A stretch of 64,000 nucleotides of DNA from Brevundimonas sp. NIBR10 (GTDB lineage Bacteria > Pseudomonadota > Alphaproteobacteria > Caulobacterales > Caulobacteraceae). Position 1 is the stretch's first letter; each line of letters opens with the position of its first letter. The notes below the pieces were generated by a model that was not told where the DNA came from, did not search any database, and worked only from the letters and a program-made list of their open reading frames with translations. Where the stretch lies: contig NZ_CP115464.1 in assembly GCF_027912515.1 (NCBI RefSeq), positions 2,728,001 through 2,792,000 of the forward strand, given 5' to 3'. Below are positions 9,358 through 18,384 of the stretch, one piece after another. The translations under genes and the position numbers were made by a program.

Positions 9358-9941
9358 AGATCGCAGTCGTGGGTCTGGAGGACGACTACGTCCGGCTGGA
9401 GCCCTTGTCGGAACGGCTCCGGGAGCCCCTGCGAGCGGCACTGAACTGTGATCCCGAGGCATGGGCTCTGATGGTGGGCAGCGCCTGTGGCGAGCGGTTC
9501 GACGCCTTCTTCGACTCGGCGCTGACCGATATGGAGAAGGGCACCAAGGTCGCCTGGGCCGTGCGTCGGGCGTCGGATGACGTGATCGTCGGCACGACCA
9601 GCCTGTATGAGATCAAGCCCGAGCACCGTCGCTGCGAGATCGGAGCGACCTTCTACAGGCCCGAGGCGCGCGGCGGGGCGATCAATCCGGCCTGCAAGCG
9701 CCTGTTGCTCGGCCATGCCTTCGACGCCGGAGCGGTGCGGGTCGAGATCCTGACCGACGCGATCAATCCCCACAGCCAGGCGGCAATCCGCAAGCTGGGG
9801 GCCCGGGACGAGGGCGTGCTGAGGAAGCACAAGATCACCTGGACAGGGCGGATACGCGACACGGCCCTGTTCGCCGTGCTGGACGAGGACTGGCCCGAGG
9901 TCCGAGACAGACTGGACCGGCGTCTGGCGGCCTTCGGCTGA
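9354..9941 (+). CDS. GNAT family N-acetyltransferase (RimJ/RimL-like)
   Basis: The 195-residue protein has the GNAT fold of RimJ/RimL-type acetyltransferases, which acetylate protein N-termini or small amines with acetyl-CoA. The pattern includes [10 protein letters not shown] at the start, [30 protein letters not shown] compacted around the acetyl-CoA site, and the typical [22 protein letters not shown] ending. The GTG at 9354 overlaps the aroB stop (GTGA), which fixes the start and indicates coupled translation. The substrate cannot be read from the sequence. Confidence 0.85.
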   Translation: MKIAVVGLEDDYVRLEPLSERLREPLRAALNCDPEAWALMVGSACGERFDAFFDSALTDMEKGTKVAWAVRRASDDVIVGTTSLYEIKPEHRRCEIGATFYRPEARGGAINPACKRLLLGHAFDAGAVRVEILTDAINPHSQAAIRKLGARDEGVLRKHKITWTGRIRDTALFAVLDEDWPEVRDRLDRRLAAFG

Positions 9942-9945
9942 GGCT

Positions 9946-10356
9946 TCAGTCCACCGCGCGGCAGGTTGTGGCGGGAGCACCGTCGGCGGTCCAGGTGGCC
10001 ATCAGGCCCTTGCCGCGCAGCTCATAGGCGCTGGCCTTGTACCAGAGGCCGTCGGCGGTGCGTTCCTGGAACAGGTCGATGGCCTCGCCGCGCGCGTTGC
10101 GGACCGTGGCCATGGAGCGGGGGTTGTCGAAGTCCACCGACAGTCGCTCTCCGTTCTCGCACAGATAGACGGTGCGGATGACGCGGCTCATGGCCCGTTC
10201 CTGGATCTCCGCGCCGGTGCGGCGACGCGTCGTCTGGGCCTCGATGGCGCGGGCCTCGACGGCGGCGCTGTCGGTCGGGGCCTCGCTCTGATCGGGGCCG
10301 CAGCCGGCGAGGACGGGGACGGCGAGCGCGCCGGCGAGAAGGAGGCGAAGGGTCAT
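9946..10356 (-). CDS. MliC-like lipoprotein (C-type lysozyme inhibitor family)
   Basis: The 136-residue precursor begins with a lipoprotein signal ending in the lipobox LAGC. The mature part has the MliC pattern: YLCENGERLSVDFDN, LFQERTADGLWYKASAYELRGKG and a final cysteine. MliC proteins inhibit host C-type lysozymes at the envelope; in a free-living bacterium the role may be envelope protection more generally. The frame is open further upstream, but only the ATG at 10356 places the signal peptide at the N-terminus. It lies just downstream of tadA on the same strand. Confidence 0.82.
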   Translation of the reverse strand: MTLRLLLAGALAVPVLAGCGPDQSEAPTDSAAVEARAIEAQTTRRRTGAEIQERAMSRVIRTVYLCENGERLSVDFDNPRSMATVRNARGEAIDLFQERTADGLWYKASAYELRGKGLMATWTADGAPATTCRAVD

Positions 10357-10363
10357 GGCGCGG

Positions 10364-10849
10364 TCAACGTTCGGCAAGCCTTGCCGTTCCGGCGCGACGG
10401 GCGCGGAAAAAGTCGCGCAGCGCCGTCGCGGACTCCTCTGCCAGCAATCCGCCCTCGACCTGGGGTCGCCAATGGCAGGTCGGTTGCTCGAACAGGCGGG
10501 GGCCGTGGACGACGGCACCGCCCTTCGCATCGTCGGCGGCCCAGACGACACGGCCGATTCGGGCGTGGCTTATGGCGCCGGCGCACATGGCGCAGGGCTC
10601 CAGCGTCACATAGAGGGTCAGGCCGGTGAGGCGATAGTTTGCGGTGGCCTGGGCCGCCCGACGGAGGGCGACGATCTCCGCGTGGGCCGTGGGATCATGG
10701 GCGGCGACAGGGCCGTTGGAGCCTTCTGACACCACCTCGCCGGTGGTCTCGTCGACGATCACGCAGCCGACGGGAACCTCGCCGGCGTCCGCCGCCGCTT
10801 GCGCCAAGGCCATCGCCATGCGCATGAACCGCTCATCATGGCCCGCCAT
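10364..10849 (-). CDS. tadA: tRNA-specific adenosine deaminase
   Basis: The 161-residue enzyme deaminates A34 of tRNA-Arg(ACG) to inosine and is essential in most bacteria. It carries the zinc/catalytic motif H56-A-E58 and the second zinc motif P85-C86-A-M-C89. N45 and the ending RRPQ-like region are family-typical. A long open frame continues upstream, but the family start is MAGHDERFM at 10849. This start lies inside the beginning of the divergent pseudouridine-synthase gene: the two genes overlap head to head by 12 bp. Confidence 0.93.
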   Translation of the reverse strand: MAGHDERFMRMAMALAQAAADAGEVPVGCVIVDETTGEVVSEGSNGPVAAHDPTAHAEIVALRRAAQATANYRLTGLTLYVTLEPCAMCAGAISHARIGRVVWAADDAKGGAVVHGPRLFEQPTCHWRPQVEGGLLAEESATALRDFFRARRAGTARLAER

Positions 10850-12400
10850 CCCGACGACAACGACAAGAAGCCCAGCCCCAGTCAAGGGCTGCGTCCGCAC
10901 AAGCCCGGCGATCGCCCGAAAAGCGGGGCCGCGCGCCCCGGCTCGGCCAGCGCCGCCTTCACCGCCAGCGAGGGCAAGACCACGCGCGGCGCTCAGGCCC
11001 GGCCCGGTGCCGGCACGGGGCGATCCTATGCCGCCGACAAGGGCGCGCGGCCGGAAAAGCCGATCAAGGGCAAACGCTATTCCGACGACGCCAAGGCCTC
11101 GCCGCGATTTGACAAGCCTGGGGCCGACAAACCGGGCGGCAAGTTCGCCGCCAAGACGCCGGAAGAGCCCAAGCGCAGCGAGCGGATCGCCAAGGCCATG
11201 GCCCGCGCCGGGATCGCCTCGCGCCGCGAGGTCGAGCGGCTGATCGGACTGGGCAAGGTGGCGGTCAATGGCCGCATCCTGGACACGCCGGCGACGCTGG
11301 TGACGCGCGACGACGTGATCACCGTGGACGGCAAGCCGATCGCGGCGGTGCAGGCGACGCGGGTGTGGCGCTACAACAAGCCGGTGGGCCTGCTGACCTC
11401 GCACAACGATCCGGGCGGGCGACCGACCGTGTTCGACAGCCTGCCGGCCGGCTTGCCCCGGGTGATCTCGGTCGGGCGGCTGGACATCAACACCGAGGGC
11501 CTGCTGCTGCTGACCAACGATGGGGAGCTGTCGCGGGCGCTGGAGCTGCCGGCGACGGCCCTGGTTCGGCAGTACCGGGCGCGGGCGCGCGGGCGGATCA
11601 CGCAAGCCGACCTGGACACGCTGAAGGACGGGGTGACGGTCGACGGCGAACGTTATGGCCCGGTCCTGGCCACCATCGACAAGGCCAAGACCAACGAGGA
11701 CGGGCTGCAGTCCGCCAATCTGTGGATCAGCGTCCAGATCAGCGAGGGCAAGAACCGCGAGGTTCGCAAGGTGCTGGAGTCGATCGGCCTGACGGTCAAC
11801 CGGCTGATCCGTCTGGCCTATGGGCCGTTCCAGCTGGGAACGCTGCCGGTCGGTGCCGTCGAGGAAGTGGGCCCCCGGGTGATCCGCGAGCTGCTGGGCG
11901 AACATATCCGACCCGAGAACCTGCCCGAGGGCAATGCGGTCCAGACACCTGCGCCGGTGCCCGGTCGTCGGGGCGGGATGCCGCTGGTCACCGGCAAGTC
12001 CGGCTCGGCCATCTCGGATCCGTCCAGGAAGCCGAGCCGCGTCCGCGCGGCCGGGACAGCGACGGCCCAGGCCACCGAACGCGCCAACCGACCACCCAAG
12101 AAGGCCGGCTGGGCCAAGGCGGGGCCCAAGTTCGAACATCCCAAGAAGAACTTCACCCCTCGGGCCCGGCCCGACGGCGAGGCCCCCGCCGACGATCGGC
12201 CCAAGCGTGCTTTCAAGCCGCGCGAGGACAAGATCATCGGGCCCAAGTCCTCGACCTGGGCGCGGGATGACAAGGCCCCCCGGAGCGGACCCAGGGACGG
12301 TGCCAAGCGAGACTTCAAGCCCCGGACGACGGGGTCGGGCCCGGCGCGACCCTCCGGTCGATCCGGCGTCAAACCCGGCGGCCCGCGCGGCGGGAGCTGA
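10838..12400 (+). CDS. 23S rRNA pseudouridine synthase, RluB type, with long basic tails
   Basis: This 520-residue protein has a basic disordered N-terminal region of about 105 residues, an S4 RNA-binding domain (from ERIAKAMARAGIASRREVERLI), and an RsuA/RluB-type catalytic domain with the active-site aspartate in GRLDINTEGLLLLTNDGEL. A lysine/arginine/proline-rich tail of roughly 150 residues follows. RluB isomerises U2605 of 23S rRNA in E. coli. Long basic extensions are common in alphaproteobacterial members and probably bind RNA. I place the start at ATG 10838, which makes the first 12 bp overlap divergent tadA. Confidence 0.85.
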   Translation: MARHPDDNDKKPSPSQGLRPHKPGDRPKSGAARPGSASAAFTASEGKTTRGAQARPGAGTGRSYAADKGARPEKPIKGKRYSDDAKASPRFDKPGADKPGGKFAAKTPEEPKRSERIAKAMARAGIASRREVERLIGLGKVAVNGRILDTPATLVTRDDVITVDGKPIAAVQATRVWRYNKPVGLLTSHNDPGGRPTVFDSLPAGLPRVISVGRLDINTEGLLLLTNDGELSRALELPATALVRQYRARARGRITQADLDTLKDGVTVDGERYGPVLATIDKAKTNEDGLQSANLWISVQISEGKNREVRKVLESIGLTVNRLIRLAYGPFQLGTLPVGAVEEVGPRVIRELLGEHIRPENLPEGNAVQTPAPVPGRRGGMPLVTGKSGSAISDPSRKPSRVRAAGTATAQATERANRPPKKAGWAKAGPKFEHPKKNFTPRARPDGEAPADDRPKRAFKPREDKIIGPKSSTWARDDKAPRSGPRDGAKRDFKPRTTGSGPARPSGRSGVKPGGPRGGS

Positions 12401-12422
12401 GGCCTAAAACCGGAGCGATCCC

Positions 12423-12854
12423 ATGGATGCGAACGCCAGCGAGACGCGGCTGCCCGGCCGTTGCCTGTGCGGAGCCGTGACCTTCACCGCCGTGCCGGTC
12501 CACGGCATGCACGCCTGTCATTGCGAGCGCTGCCGGCGCTGGAGCGGCGGAGTCTATCTGGGCGTCGATTGCGGCGACAGCGTCGAGGTCGCCGATGCGG
12601 GCACGCTTGCGACCTATGGATCGTCCGACTGGGCCGAGCGACAGTTTTGCCGGACCTGCGGCGCGTCGCTGTTCTGGAAGCTGAAGGCCGGTGGCATGAC
12701 GGTGGTGTCGGCCCAAGCGTTCGACGATCCCTCGGTCTTCGCGTTCGGGAGCGAAATCTATGTTGACGCCAAGCCTGACAACTATGCCTTCGCGGGCGAT
12801 CGGGCCCGCCTGACCGGCGCCGAGGTCGAGGCCCGGTGCGCGGGCGAGACCTGA
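12423..12854 (+). CDS. GFA (CENP-V-like) domain protein
   Basis: The 143-residue protein belongs to the GFA family, small zinc proteins named after the glutathione-dependent formaldehyde-activating enzyme. The zinc ligands are visible as GRCLCGAVTF near the N-terminus, CHCERCRRWSGG and FCRTCGASLF. Most family members have no proven enzymatic role, so formaldehyde activity should not be assumed. The TGA stop shares its last base with the ATG of rsmD, indicating co-translation. Confidence 0.85.
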   Translation: MDANASETRLPGRCLCGAVTFTAVPVHGMHACHCERCRRWSGGVYLGVDCGDSVEVADAGTLATYGSSDWAERQFCRTCGASLFWKLKAGGMTVVSAQAFDDPSVFAFGSEIYVDAKPDNYAFAGDRARLTGAEVEARCAGET

Positions 12855-13429
12855 TGCGGATCGTGGCGGGAACCCTGCGCGGCCGGAGCATCCTCGCGCC
12901 TGAGGGGCAAGGCACGCGGCCGACCTCGGATCGGGCGCGGCAGGCGGTTTTCAACGTGCTGGAGCATGCGGCCTGGGCACCGGGCCTGTCGGGGATCCGG
13001 GTCATCGACCTGTTCGCCGGCTCGGGCGCGCTGGGCTTCGAGGCCATGAGCCGGGGTGCGGGCTTTTGTCTGTTCGTCGAGGTGGACGATGCGGCGCGAG
13101 GGGCGATCCGCGAGAACGCGGAGGCGTTCGGAGTGACGGGCTCGGTGCGGGTGCATCGGCGCAGTGCGGTCGATCTGGGTGAGCGTCCGGCCTCGACGGG
13201 ACCGGCGTTCGACCTCGCCTTCCTCGACCCGCCCTATGGCAAGGGCCTGGGCGAACAGGCTCTGTCGGGGCTACGAGCCGGTGGCTGGCTCAAGCCGGCG
13301 GCAGTCGTGATGCTCGAGCGCGGCTCCGGCGAGCCCGACATCGAGACACCGGGTTATGAGCGGCTGGACGCGCGCGATTATGGTGCCGCACGCGTCCTCT
13401 TCCTCAGGGTGCTACCAACCGCGAGCTGA
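12854..13429 (+). CDS. rsmD: 16S rRNA (guanine966-N2)-methyltransferase
   Basis: The 191-residue SAM-dependent methyltransferase modifies G966 of 16S rRNA. Typical features are the N-terminal [28 protein letters not shown], the SAM-binding [19 protein letters not shown], and the catalytic-site motif [11 protein letters not shown]. The ATG at 12854 gives the canonical N-terminus and overlaps the previous stop codon by one base. The 3' end overlaps the 3' end of the convergent yjhX-like gene by 18 bp. Confidence 0.94.
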   Translation: MRIVAGTLRGRSILAPEGQGTRPTSDRARQAVFNVLEHAAWAPGLSGIRVIDLFAGSGALGFEAMSRGAGFCLFVEVDDAARGAIRENAEAFGVTGSVRVHRRSAVDLGERPASTGPAFDLAFLDPPYGKGLGEQALSGLRAGGWLKPAAVVMLERGSGEPDIETPGYERLDARDYGAARVLFLRVLPTAS

Positions 13430-13687
13430 GACGCGGTTGTCGACCTGGCTGCGCATGCGGGCCAGACCCTCGCGGTTGACCCGATAGGGGCCGCCGTCGA
13501 TCGAGCCGATCAGCCCTTTGGCCTTGAGCTTGCGCCAGGTCTGGGTGTTGCAGTCGGTGAGCAGAAGGCCGTCGCGCGTTAGACAGGCGGCCGACAGGAT
13601 GCGGCCCCGGTCGTCGCGTTCCAGCTGGATTCGACCGCCCTGGGCCAGGGCGTGAAGCGTGCGTTGTTCCGCACGGGAGATGTTCAT
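13412..13687 (-). CDS. YjhX family toxin-like protein (UPF0386)
   Basis: The 91-residue protein closely follows the YjhX pattern: [18 protein letters not shown] at the start, [19 protein letters not shown], a lysine-rich [10 protein letters not shown] stretch and [20 protein letters not shown]. In E. coli YjhX is the toxin of a putative pair whose antitoxin YjhQ is a GNAT acetyltransferase. No acetyltransferase is adjacent here; the nearest is about 3.5 kb away in the aro operon. The gene may be a solitary toxin or a domesticated regulator. Its 3' end overlaps that of rsmD. Confidence 0.85.
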   Translation of the reverse strand: MNISRAEQRTLHALAQGGRIQLERDDRGRILSAACLTRDGLLLTDCNTQTWRKLKAKGLIGSIDGGPYRVNREGLARMRSQVDNRVSARGW

Positions 13688-13835
13688 GGGTGATGTCCGT
13701 AGAGGGCGTGAAGGCTCTCGTCGGCGCAGTCACGCCGACGGGTTCATCAGAGGCTCGACGGAGGACGTCGGCCTCAGGCCTGACGCACAATCCCGGACAT
13801 AGGCATTCCTGTCGGGGTGATCCCGATGGGGTCTT

Positions 13836-15701
13836 CTAGCGGCGTCCGAACAGCTTTTCCAGATCCCCCAGCTTGAGCTCCACATAGGTCGGGCGGCCGT
13901 GGTTGCACTGGCCGGAGTGGGGCGTGGCCTCCATCTGGCGCAGCAGGGCGTTCATCTCGGGTGCGGAGAGGACGCGGCCGGCGCGGACGGAGCCGTGGCA
14001 GGCCATGGTGCCGCAGACCTCGGCGAGGCGCTCGGACAGGGCCAGGGCCGCGCCGTGTTCGGCCAGGTCGTCGGCGATGTCGCGGATCAACCCTTGCACG
14101 TCCGTGTCGCCGAGCAGGGCCGGGGTCTCGCGGACCAGGACGGCACCGGCGCCGAAGGCCTCGACGATCAGGCCCAGTTCGGCGAGTTCGTCGGCGCGCG
14201 AGGCGACGCGGTCGGCCTCGGACGGGTCGAGCTCGACCACCTCGGGGGTCAGCAAGGCCTGACGGGCGACGGCGCCGGCGGCCATCTGGACCTTCATCTT
14301 TTCGTAGACGAGGCGTTCGTGGGCGGCGTGCTGATCGACCACGACGATGCCGTCGCGGGTCTGGGCGACGATATAGGTGCCGTGGACCTGGGCGCGGGCT
14401 GCACCAAGGGGGTGGTCGATGTCTGAAGGGGCGAGGGGCGAGGGGTGAGGGGCGAGGGCGTCGAAGCCGGGTTCGACGCGGGCGGTGCGCTCGTTGAGGC
14501 CGGGGAGGACCTGGGCTGTGGCCGATGCCGGGGCGGCCCAGCCCTGCCAGCCGCTGAAGCCGACGGCGGAGGGGCTGGTCGGGCTGTAGGCGGCCCCTTG
14601 CCAAGTACCCTGGTTCCAGGCCGGAACGCCCGTATGGGGGGTCAGGCCCGCAAGCGCGTCGGCGGCGACGGTGGTGGAGGCGCGGTGGCCGGCGGCGGCG
14701 AGGGCGTGACGCAGGGCCCCGACGATGAGGCCGCGCACCAGGGCCGGGTCGCGGAACCGCACCTCGGCCTTGGCCGGATGGACGTTCACATCGACATAGA
14801 GCGGGTCGATGTCGAGAAACAGGACCGCCGCCGGGTGTCGGTCGCGCGCCAGGAAGTCGGCGTAGGCCCCGCGCAGGGCCCCTTGCAGCAGGCGGTCCTT
14901 CACCGGGCGGCCGTTGACGAACAGGTATTGGTGGGCGGCATTGCCTCTGGAGTAGGTCGGCAGGCCCGCGTAGCCGGTCAGGCGGACGTTGTCGCGTGCC
15001 TGGTCGATCAGCAGGGCATTGGCCTCGAAGTCGCGGCCCAACAGGGCGGCGAGGCGTTTCAGGCGGCCTTCGTCGCCGGGATGTTCGGCGGGCAGGCGAA
15101 GCGTGGTCCGGCCGTCGAGGTCGAGGGTGAAGGCGACGGCTTCGTGGGCCATGGCCTGGCGCTTGATCTCGTCGGAGATGGCCATGGCCTCGGAGCGTTC
15201 CGACTTCATGAACTTCAGCCGGGCGGGGGTGGCGTAGAACAGGTCACGGACCTCGACACGGGCCCCGTGGGGACCGGGGAAGGCGGCGGGGGCGACGGGC
15301 TTCTGGTCGCCGCCCTCGACGGTGATCTGATGCGCATCGCCACCGGCGGAGCGGCTGGTGATGGTCAGGCGCGCGACCGAGCCGATGGAAGGCAGGGCCT
15401 CGCCCCGGAAGCCCAGGGTCGAGATCCGCAGCAGGTCGACGTCACCGGCGTCGTCGGGCTCCAGCTTGGACGTGGCATGGCGCTCGACCGCGAGGGCCAG
15501 CTGGTCCGGGGCCATGCCATGGCCGTCGTCGGCGATCAGGATGCGCGACAGGCCGCCCCCGTCGGCCTGGACCTCGATCCGGGTCGCACCGGCGTCGAGC
15601 GCGTTCTCGACCAGTTCCTTGATGGCGCTGGCAGGCCGTTCGACCACCTCGCCGGCGGCGATGCGGTTGACGGTCTCGGGCGGGAGGCGGCGGATGGGCA
15701 T
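13836..15701 (-). CDS. mutL: DNA mismatch repair protein MutL
   Basis: The 621-residue protein has the GHKL ATPase domain with motifs [22 protein letters not shown] and [12 protein letters not shown]. After a proline-rich linker comes a C-terminal domain with the endonuclease metal site [12 protein letters not shown] and the zinc-site region near [12 protein letters not shown]. It coordinates mismatch recognition by MutS with strand nicking and excision; having the endonuclease motif fits a bacterium with no MutH. The ATG at 15701 ([18 protein letters not shown]) is the canonical start. A pseudouridine-synthase gene lies 56 bp upstream on the same strand. Confidence 0.95.
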   Translation of the reverse strand: MPIRRLPPETVNRIAAGEVVERPASAIKELVENALDAGATRIEVQADGGGLSRILIADDGHGMAPDQLALAVERHATSKLEPDDAGDVDLLRISTLGFRGEALPSIGSVARLTITSRSAGGDAHQITVEGGDQKPVAPAAFPGPHGARVEVRDLFYATPARLKFMKSERSEAMAISDEIKRQAMAHEAVAFTLDLDGRTTLRLPAEHPGDEGRLKRLAALLGRDFEANALLIDQARDNVRLTGYAGLPTYSRGNAAHQYLFVNGRPVKDRLLQGALRGAYADFLARDRHPAAVLFLDIDPLYVDVNVHPAKAEVRFRDPALVRGLIVGALRHALAAAGHRASTTVAADALAGLTPHTGVPAWNQGTWQGAAYSPTSPSAVGFSGWQGWAAPASATAQVLPGLNERTARVEPGFDALAPHPSPLAPSDIDHPLGAARAQVHGTYIVAQTRDGIVVVDQHAAHERLVYEKMKVQMAAGAVARQALLTPEVVELDPSEADRVASRADELAELGLIVEAFGAGAVLVRETPALLGDTDVQGLIRDIADDLAEHGAALALSERLAEVCGTMACHGSVRAGRVLSAPEMNALLRQMEATPHSGQCNHGRPTYVELKLGDLEKLFGRR

Positions 15702-15757
15702 GTGAGTCGGGAAGATAGGCGCTGGCGGCCCTCGGTGCGAGGCTTCGCCGAAACCTG

Positions 15758-16513
15758 TCACCCCACCAATGCCGCCCGTTCCTCCGGCGTGGCGTGACGC
15801 CAGCGGCCTTCTTCGAGGCCGTCGAGGCGGATGGGGCCGATGCGGATGCGGATGAGGTCGGTGACCTCCAGATCGACCATCTCGCACATGCGGCGGATCT
15901 GGCGGTTGCGGCCCTCGCGCAGGATGAACTTGAGGCGCTGCTGCTCCATGCGGCTGACGCGGGCGGGTTTCAGCTGGCGGCCGTCGAGGCGAAGGCCGTA
16001 GCGCAGGGTCTTGAGCTTCTGCTCGGTGACGTCGCCGGAGACGCGGACCAGGTATTCCTTGTCGAGCTCGCTCTCGGGACCGATCACGGCCTTGGCCACC
16101 ACGCCGTCGGTCGACAGGATCAGCAGGCCGCGCGAGTCCTCGTCCAGTCGGCCGATGGGGGGAAGCGAGGCGTCTTCGGCCGGGACGGGGCCGCCGCCGA
16201 TCTGGTTGGCCTGGTGGATCAGGGTGACGGCGGGGGTCTTGTCCGGCTCGGGCTGGCCGGAGACGAAGCCGGTCGGCTTGTGCAGCAGGATGGTCATGCC
16301 GGCGGCCAGGGCTTCCGTCGCGCGGTCGGCCAGGGTCAGGGTCTGGCCGGGCTCGATCTTGCGGCCGGCGTCGGTCACGACCACGCCGTCGATCGAAATC
16401 AGGCCGTCGGCGATCAGGGCGTCGGCCTCGCGCCGCGAACTCAGGCCGGACTGGCCCATGAATTTGTTCAGGCGGACGGGTTCGTCGCCGTCATAGGTGC
16501 GGGTCAGGGCCAT
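15758..16513 (-). CDS. RluF/RsuA-family rRNA pseudouridine synthase
   Basis: The 251-residue protein has an N-terminal S4 domain ([22 protein letters not shown]) and a catalytic domain with the active-site aspartate in [19 protein letters not shown]. The later [14 protein letters not shown] and [10 protein letters not shown] stretches are characteristic of RluE/RluF/RsuA enzymes. The short length and the [10 protein letters not shown] motif fit RluF best, which modifies U2604 of E. coli 23S rRNA, but the exact target is uncertain. It is the likely first gene of an operon with mutL. Confidence 0.85.
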   Translation of the reverse strand: MALTRTYDGDEPVRLNKFMGQSGLSSRREADALIADGLISIDGVVVTDAGRKIEPGQTLTLADRATEALAAGMTILLHKPTGFVSGQPEPDKTPAVTLIHQANQIGGGPVPAEDASLPPIGRLDEDSRGLLILSTDGVVAKAVIGPESELDKEYLVRVSGDVTEQKLKTLRYGLRLDGRQLKPARVSRMEQQRLKFILREGRNRQIRRMCEMVDLEVTDLIRIRIGPIRLDGLEEGRWRHATPEERAALVG

Positions 16514-16557
16514 GGCCTGCCCTCGCGCGCGCAGACCATCAGGTCAATGCCCGGCCC

Positions 16558-16944
16558 TCAATCCATGCAGGTGGCGCGCACCAGGGTGGTGTCGCCGAAC
16601 GTGCCGAGGATGGTCTCGGCGGGGACACCGCGCGCGAAGCCGCCCTGACTGCACAGGCGGGCGGCAAGGGTCGAACACCCGTCGGAGCCGCCGCCGCAGG
16701 ACCGGTTGACGGGGATGTCGATGGCCCGCCCGAAACGTCCGCCGCCCTGACGATCCGGCCGCTGGCGCTCCATAAGGTCGATCAGATAGTCGAGGCGACG
16801 CTCCAGTCCGTCGAGGCGACAGGCCGTGTCGGACGGCGCGCATCCGCCGGATCGCGGGCCGTCCTGCGCCAGGGCCCCGGAACCGGCTGCGAGAGTTGCG
16901 GCGATCAGGGTGATCAGGCCCCAGTGGATGGTTCGGTTCGGCAT
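16558..16944 (-). CDS. Secreted protein of unknown function
   Basis: The 128-residue precursor has a clear Sec signal peptide (about residues 1-26, ending GALA-QDG). The mature part contains a short helical stretch (LDGLERRLDYLIDLMERQR) and six cysteines, so disulfides in the periplasm are likely. I recognise no domain. It lies alone between the pseudouridine-synthase gene and a GlcG-like gene on the same strand. Confidence 0.7.
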   Translation of the reverse strand: MPNRTIHWGLITLIAATLAAGSGALAQDGPRSGGCAPSDTACRLDGLERRLDYLIDLMERQRPDRQGGGRFGRAIDIPVNRSCGGGSDGCSTLAARLCSQGGFARGVPAETILGTFGDTTLVRATCMD

Positions 16945-17030
16945 CGTCGGGTCCCCCGTGGAGCCCGAAGCTGAACCGACAGGGCCGCAGGCGCGAGTGA
17001 CGATCCCTGACGGTTGCGAACGGCGTGCCG

Positions 17031-17504
17031 TCAGTCCGCGCGGGGAGCGAGCGCGGCCAGGGCGATCTCGTTGTCCTCGGCGGCCGAGGCACCCGAGACA
17101 CCGATGGCACCGACGATCCGGCCGTCCACCACGATGGGCAGGCCGCCGGCGATCGGCAGGGCGTCCTCATTGGCCAGGCTGACGGTCCGGCCGGCCAGGG
17201 TGCGCTCCTCCATCGTCAGGGTGGAGAGGCGGTAGCGGGCGGAGGTCGCGGCCTTCTTCTGCGCGACGAAGATCGAGCCGTACTGGGTATCGTCCATGCG
17301 CACGAAGGCGACCAGTTCGCCGGACGGCTCGACGACGGCGACGGCCATGCGGAAATTGCGGGCGGCGGCGGCCTCGACGGCCCGGTCGATCAGGGCCTGG
17401 GCCAGTTCGAGGCGGATCGGCTCGCCGTATGCGGGCGGGGTCTGGGCCTGGGTGGCCGTGGTGGTGGTGACCAGGGCGAGGGTGGCGATCAGGGCGGCTT
17501 TCAT
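17031..17504 (-). CDS. GlcG/HbpS family periplasmic protein
   Basis: The 157-residue precursor starts with a signal peptide (MKAALIATLALVTTTTATQA) and continues with the GlcG/HbpS fold: LIDRAVEAAAARN, VAVVEPSGELVAFVRMDDT, QKKAATSARY and GGLPIVVDGRIVGAIGVSG. HbpS of Streptomyces is an extracellular heme-binding protein; GlcG is encoded with glycolate-oxidase genes. Which role applies here cannot be told, as no related genes are nearby. The ATG at 17504 is chosen because it gives a proper signal peptide and is preceded by GGAGG. Confidence 0.85.
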   Translation of the reverse strand: MKAALIATLALVTTTTATQAQTPPAYGEPIRLELAQALIDRAVEAAAARNFRMAVAVVEPSGELVAFVRMDDTQYGSIFVAQKKAATSARYRLSTLTMEERTLAGRTVSLANEDALPIAGGLPIVVDGRIVGAIGVSGASAAEDNEIALAALAPRAD

Positions 17505-17540
17505 GGGGATGTCCTCCGGTGTCATTCGGTCCGCTATAGC

Positions 17541-18173
17541 TCAGGCGCGGCGGAACAGCAGCATGATGTTGTTGGCGGGCATCGGGACGCGGCGCGTCAG
17601 GTGCAGGCCGTGCGATCTCGCCAGGCCGACGACAGCGTCGCGGTCGCGCAGGCCCCAGACGGGGTCGCGGGCCTGAAGATCGGCGTCGAAAGCGGCGTTG
17701 GACGGGGCGAGGGGCACGTCAGGCTCGCTATAGGGGCCGTACAGGACGAGCAGGCCGCCGGGATTGGCGAGGACCGCGCCGGCACCGGCCATGAGGCCTT
17801 CGGTCGCGGCCCAGGGGCTGATGTGGATCATGTTGATGCAGATGACGGCGTCCAGGGGGCCGGACGGCCAGGTCGCGGGGTCGGCGGCGTCGAGCGCGAG
17901 CGGGGCCTTGAGGTTCGGCGGGCCGGACGCGGCGTGGGCGGCGATGCTGGCGCGGGCGTCTTCGCTGGGGTCCGACGGGGTCCAGTCGATGTCGGGCAGG
18001 GCACTGGCGAAGGCGAGGGCGTGCTGGCCCGTGCCTGAGGCAATCTCCAGCACCCGGCCCCGCGCCGGCAGATGGGTGCGCAGGACGGCGAGGATGGCGG
18101 CGGCGTTCCGCTCTGCGGCAGGGGAATGCAGCGCCGTCGCGGATCGGGTCATCGCGGGGTCCAGGGTCTCCAT
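17541..18173 (-). CDS. DUF938 SAM-dependent methyltransferase-like protein
   Basis: The 210-residue protein has the class I methyltransferase nucleotide loop VLEIASGTGQHA and the DUF938 signature (SPAAERN near the start, DAVICINMIHISPW, GPYSEPDVPLAPSN). The substrate of this family is unknown. I start at ATG 18173; a GTG at 18212 in the same frame would add 13 residues. It is divergent from pckG. Confidence 0.8.
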   Translation of the reverse strand: METLDPAMTRSATALHSPAAERNAAAILAVLRTHLPARGRVLEIASGTGQHALAFASALPDIDWTPSDPSEDARASIAAHAASGPPNLKAPLALDAADPATWPSGPLDAVICINMIHISPWAATEGLMAGAGAVLANPGGLLVLYGPYSEPDVPLAPSNAAFDADLQARDPVWGLRDRDAVVGLARSHGLHLTRRVPMPANNIMLLFRRA

Positions 18174-18269
18174 GCCGTCTTCGTTAGCGGGCGTGAGGCT
18201 CGGTTGCGACACAAACCCGCGCTCGGACGATGGAAACCGGTGTCATCGGAATCGCCCGGGTGCAGGCGG

Positions 18270-18330
18270 TTGACGCAAGGTCCGCCGACGTGTCTTTGTA
18301 ACTGAAATATCACGTCATGTTACGTTTCAG
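18270..18330 (+). promoter_or_regulatory. Probable pckG promoter/operator region
   Basis: A TTGACG at 18270-18275 could be a -35 element. Just downstream are two nested inverted repeats: GTAAC (18298-18302) with GTTAC (18319-18323), and CTGAAA (18302-18307) with TTTCAG (18325-18330). This AT-rich palindromic patch stands out in a GC-rich setting. I infer a transcription-factor operator for the gluconeogenic gene; the factor is unknown. Confidence 0.4.
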
Positions 18331-18384
18331 GGTATCCGAGGTGCCGTTCAAAGAGCGCCCGGCCGATGGTTCAGGAGCACCAGA

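Noticed and set aside
10850..12139. Long N-terminal extension of tadA in the open frame
   Set aside because: It is antisense to the pseudouridine-synthase gene and low in complexity; TadA family length ends at the ATG at 10849.
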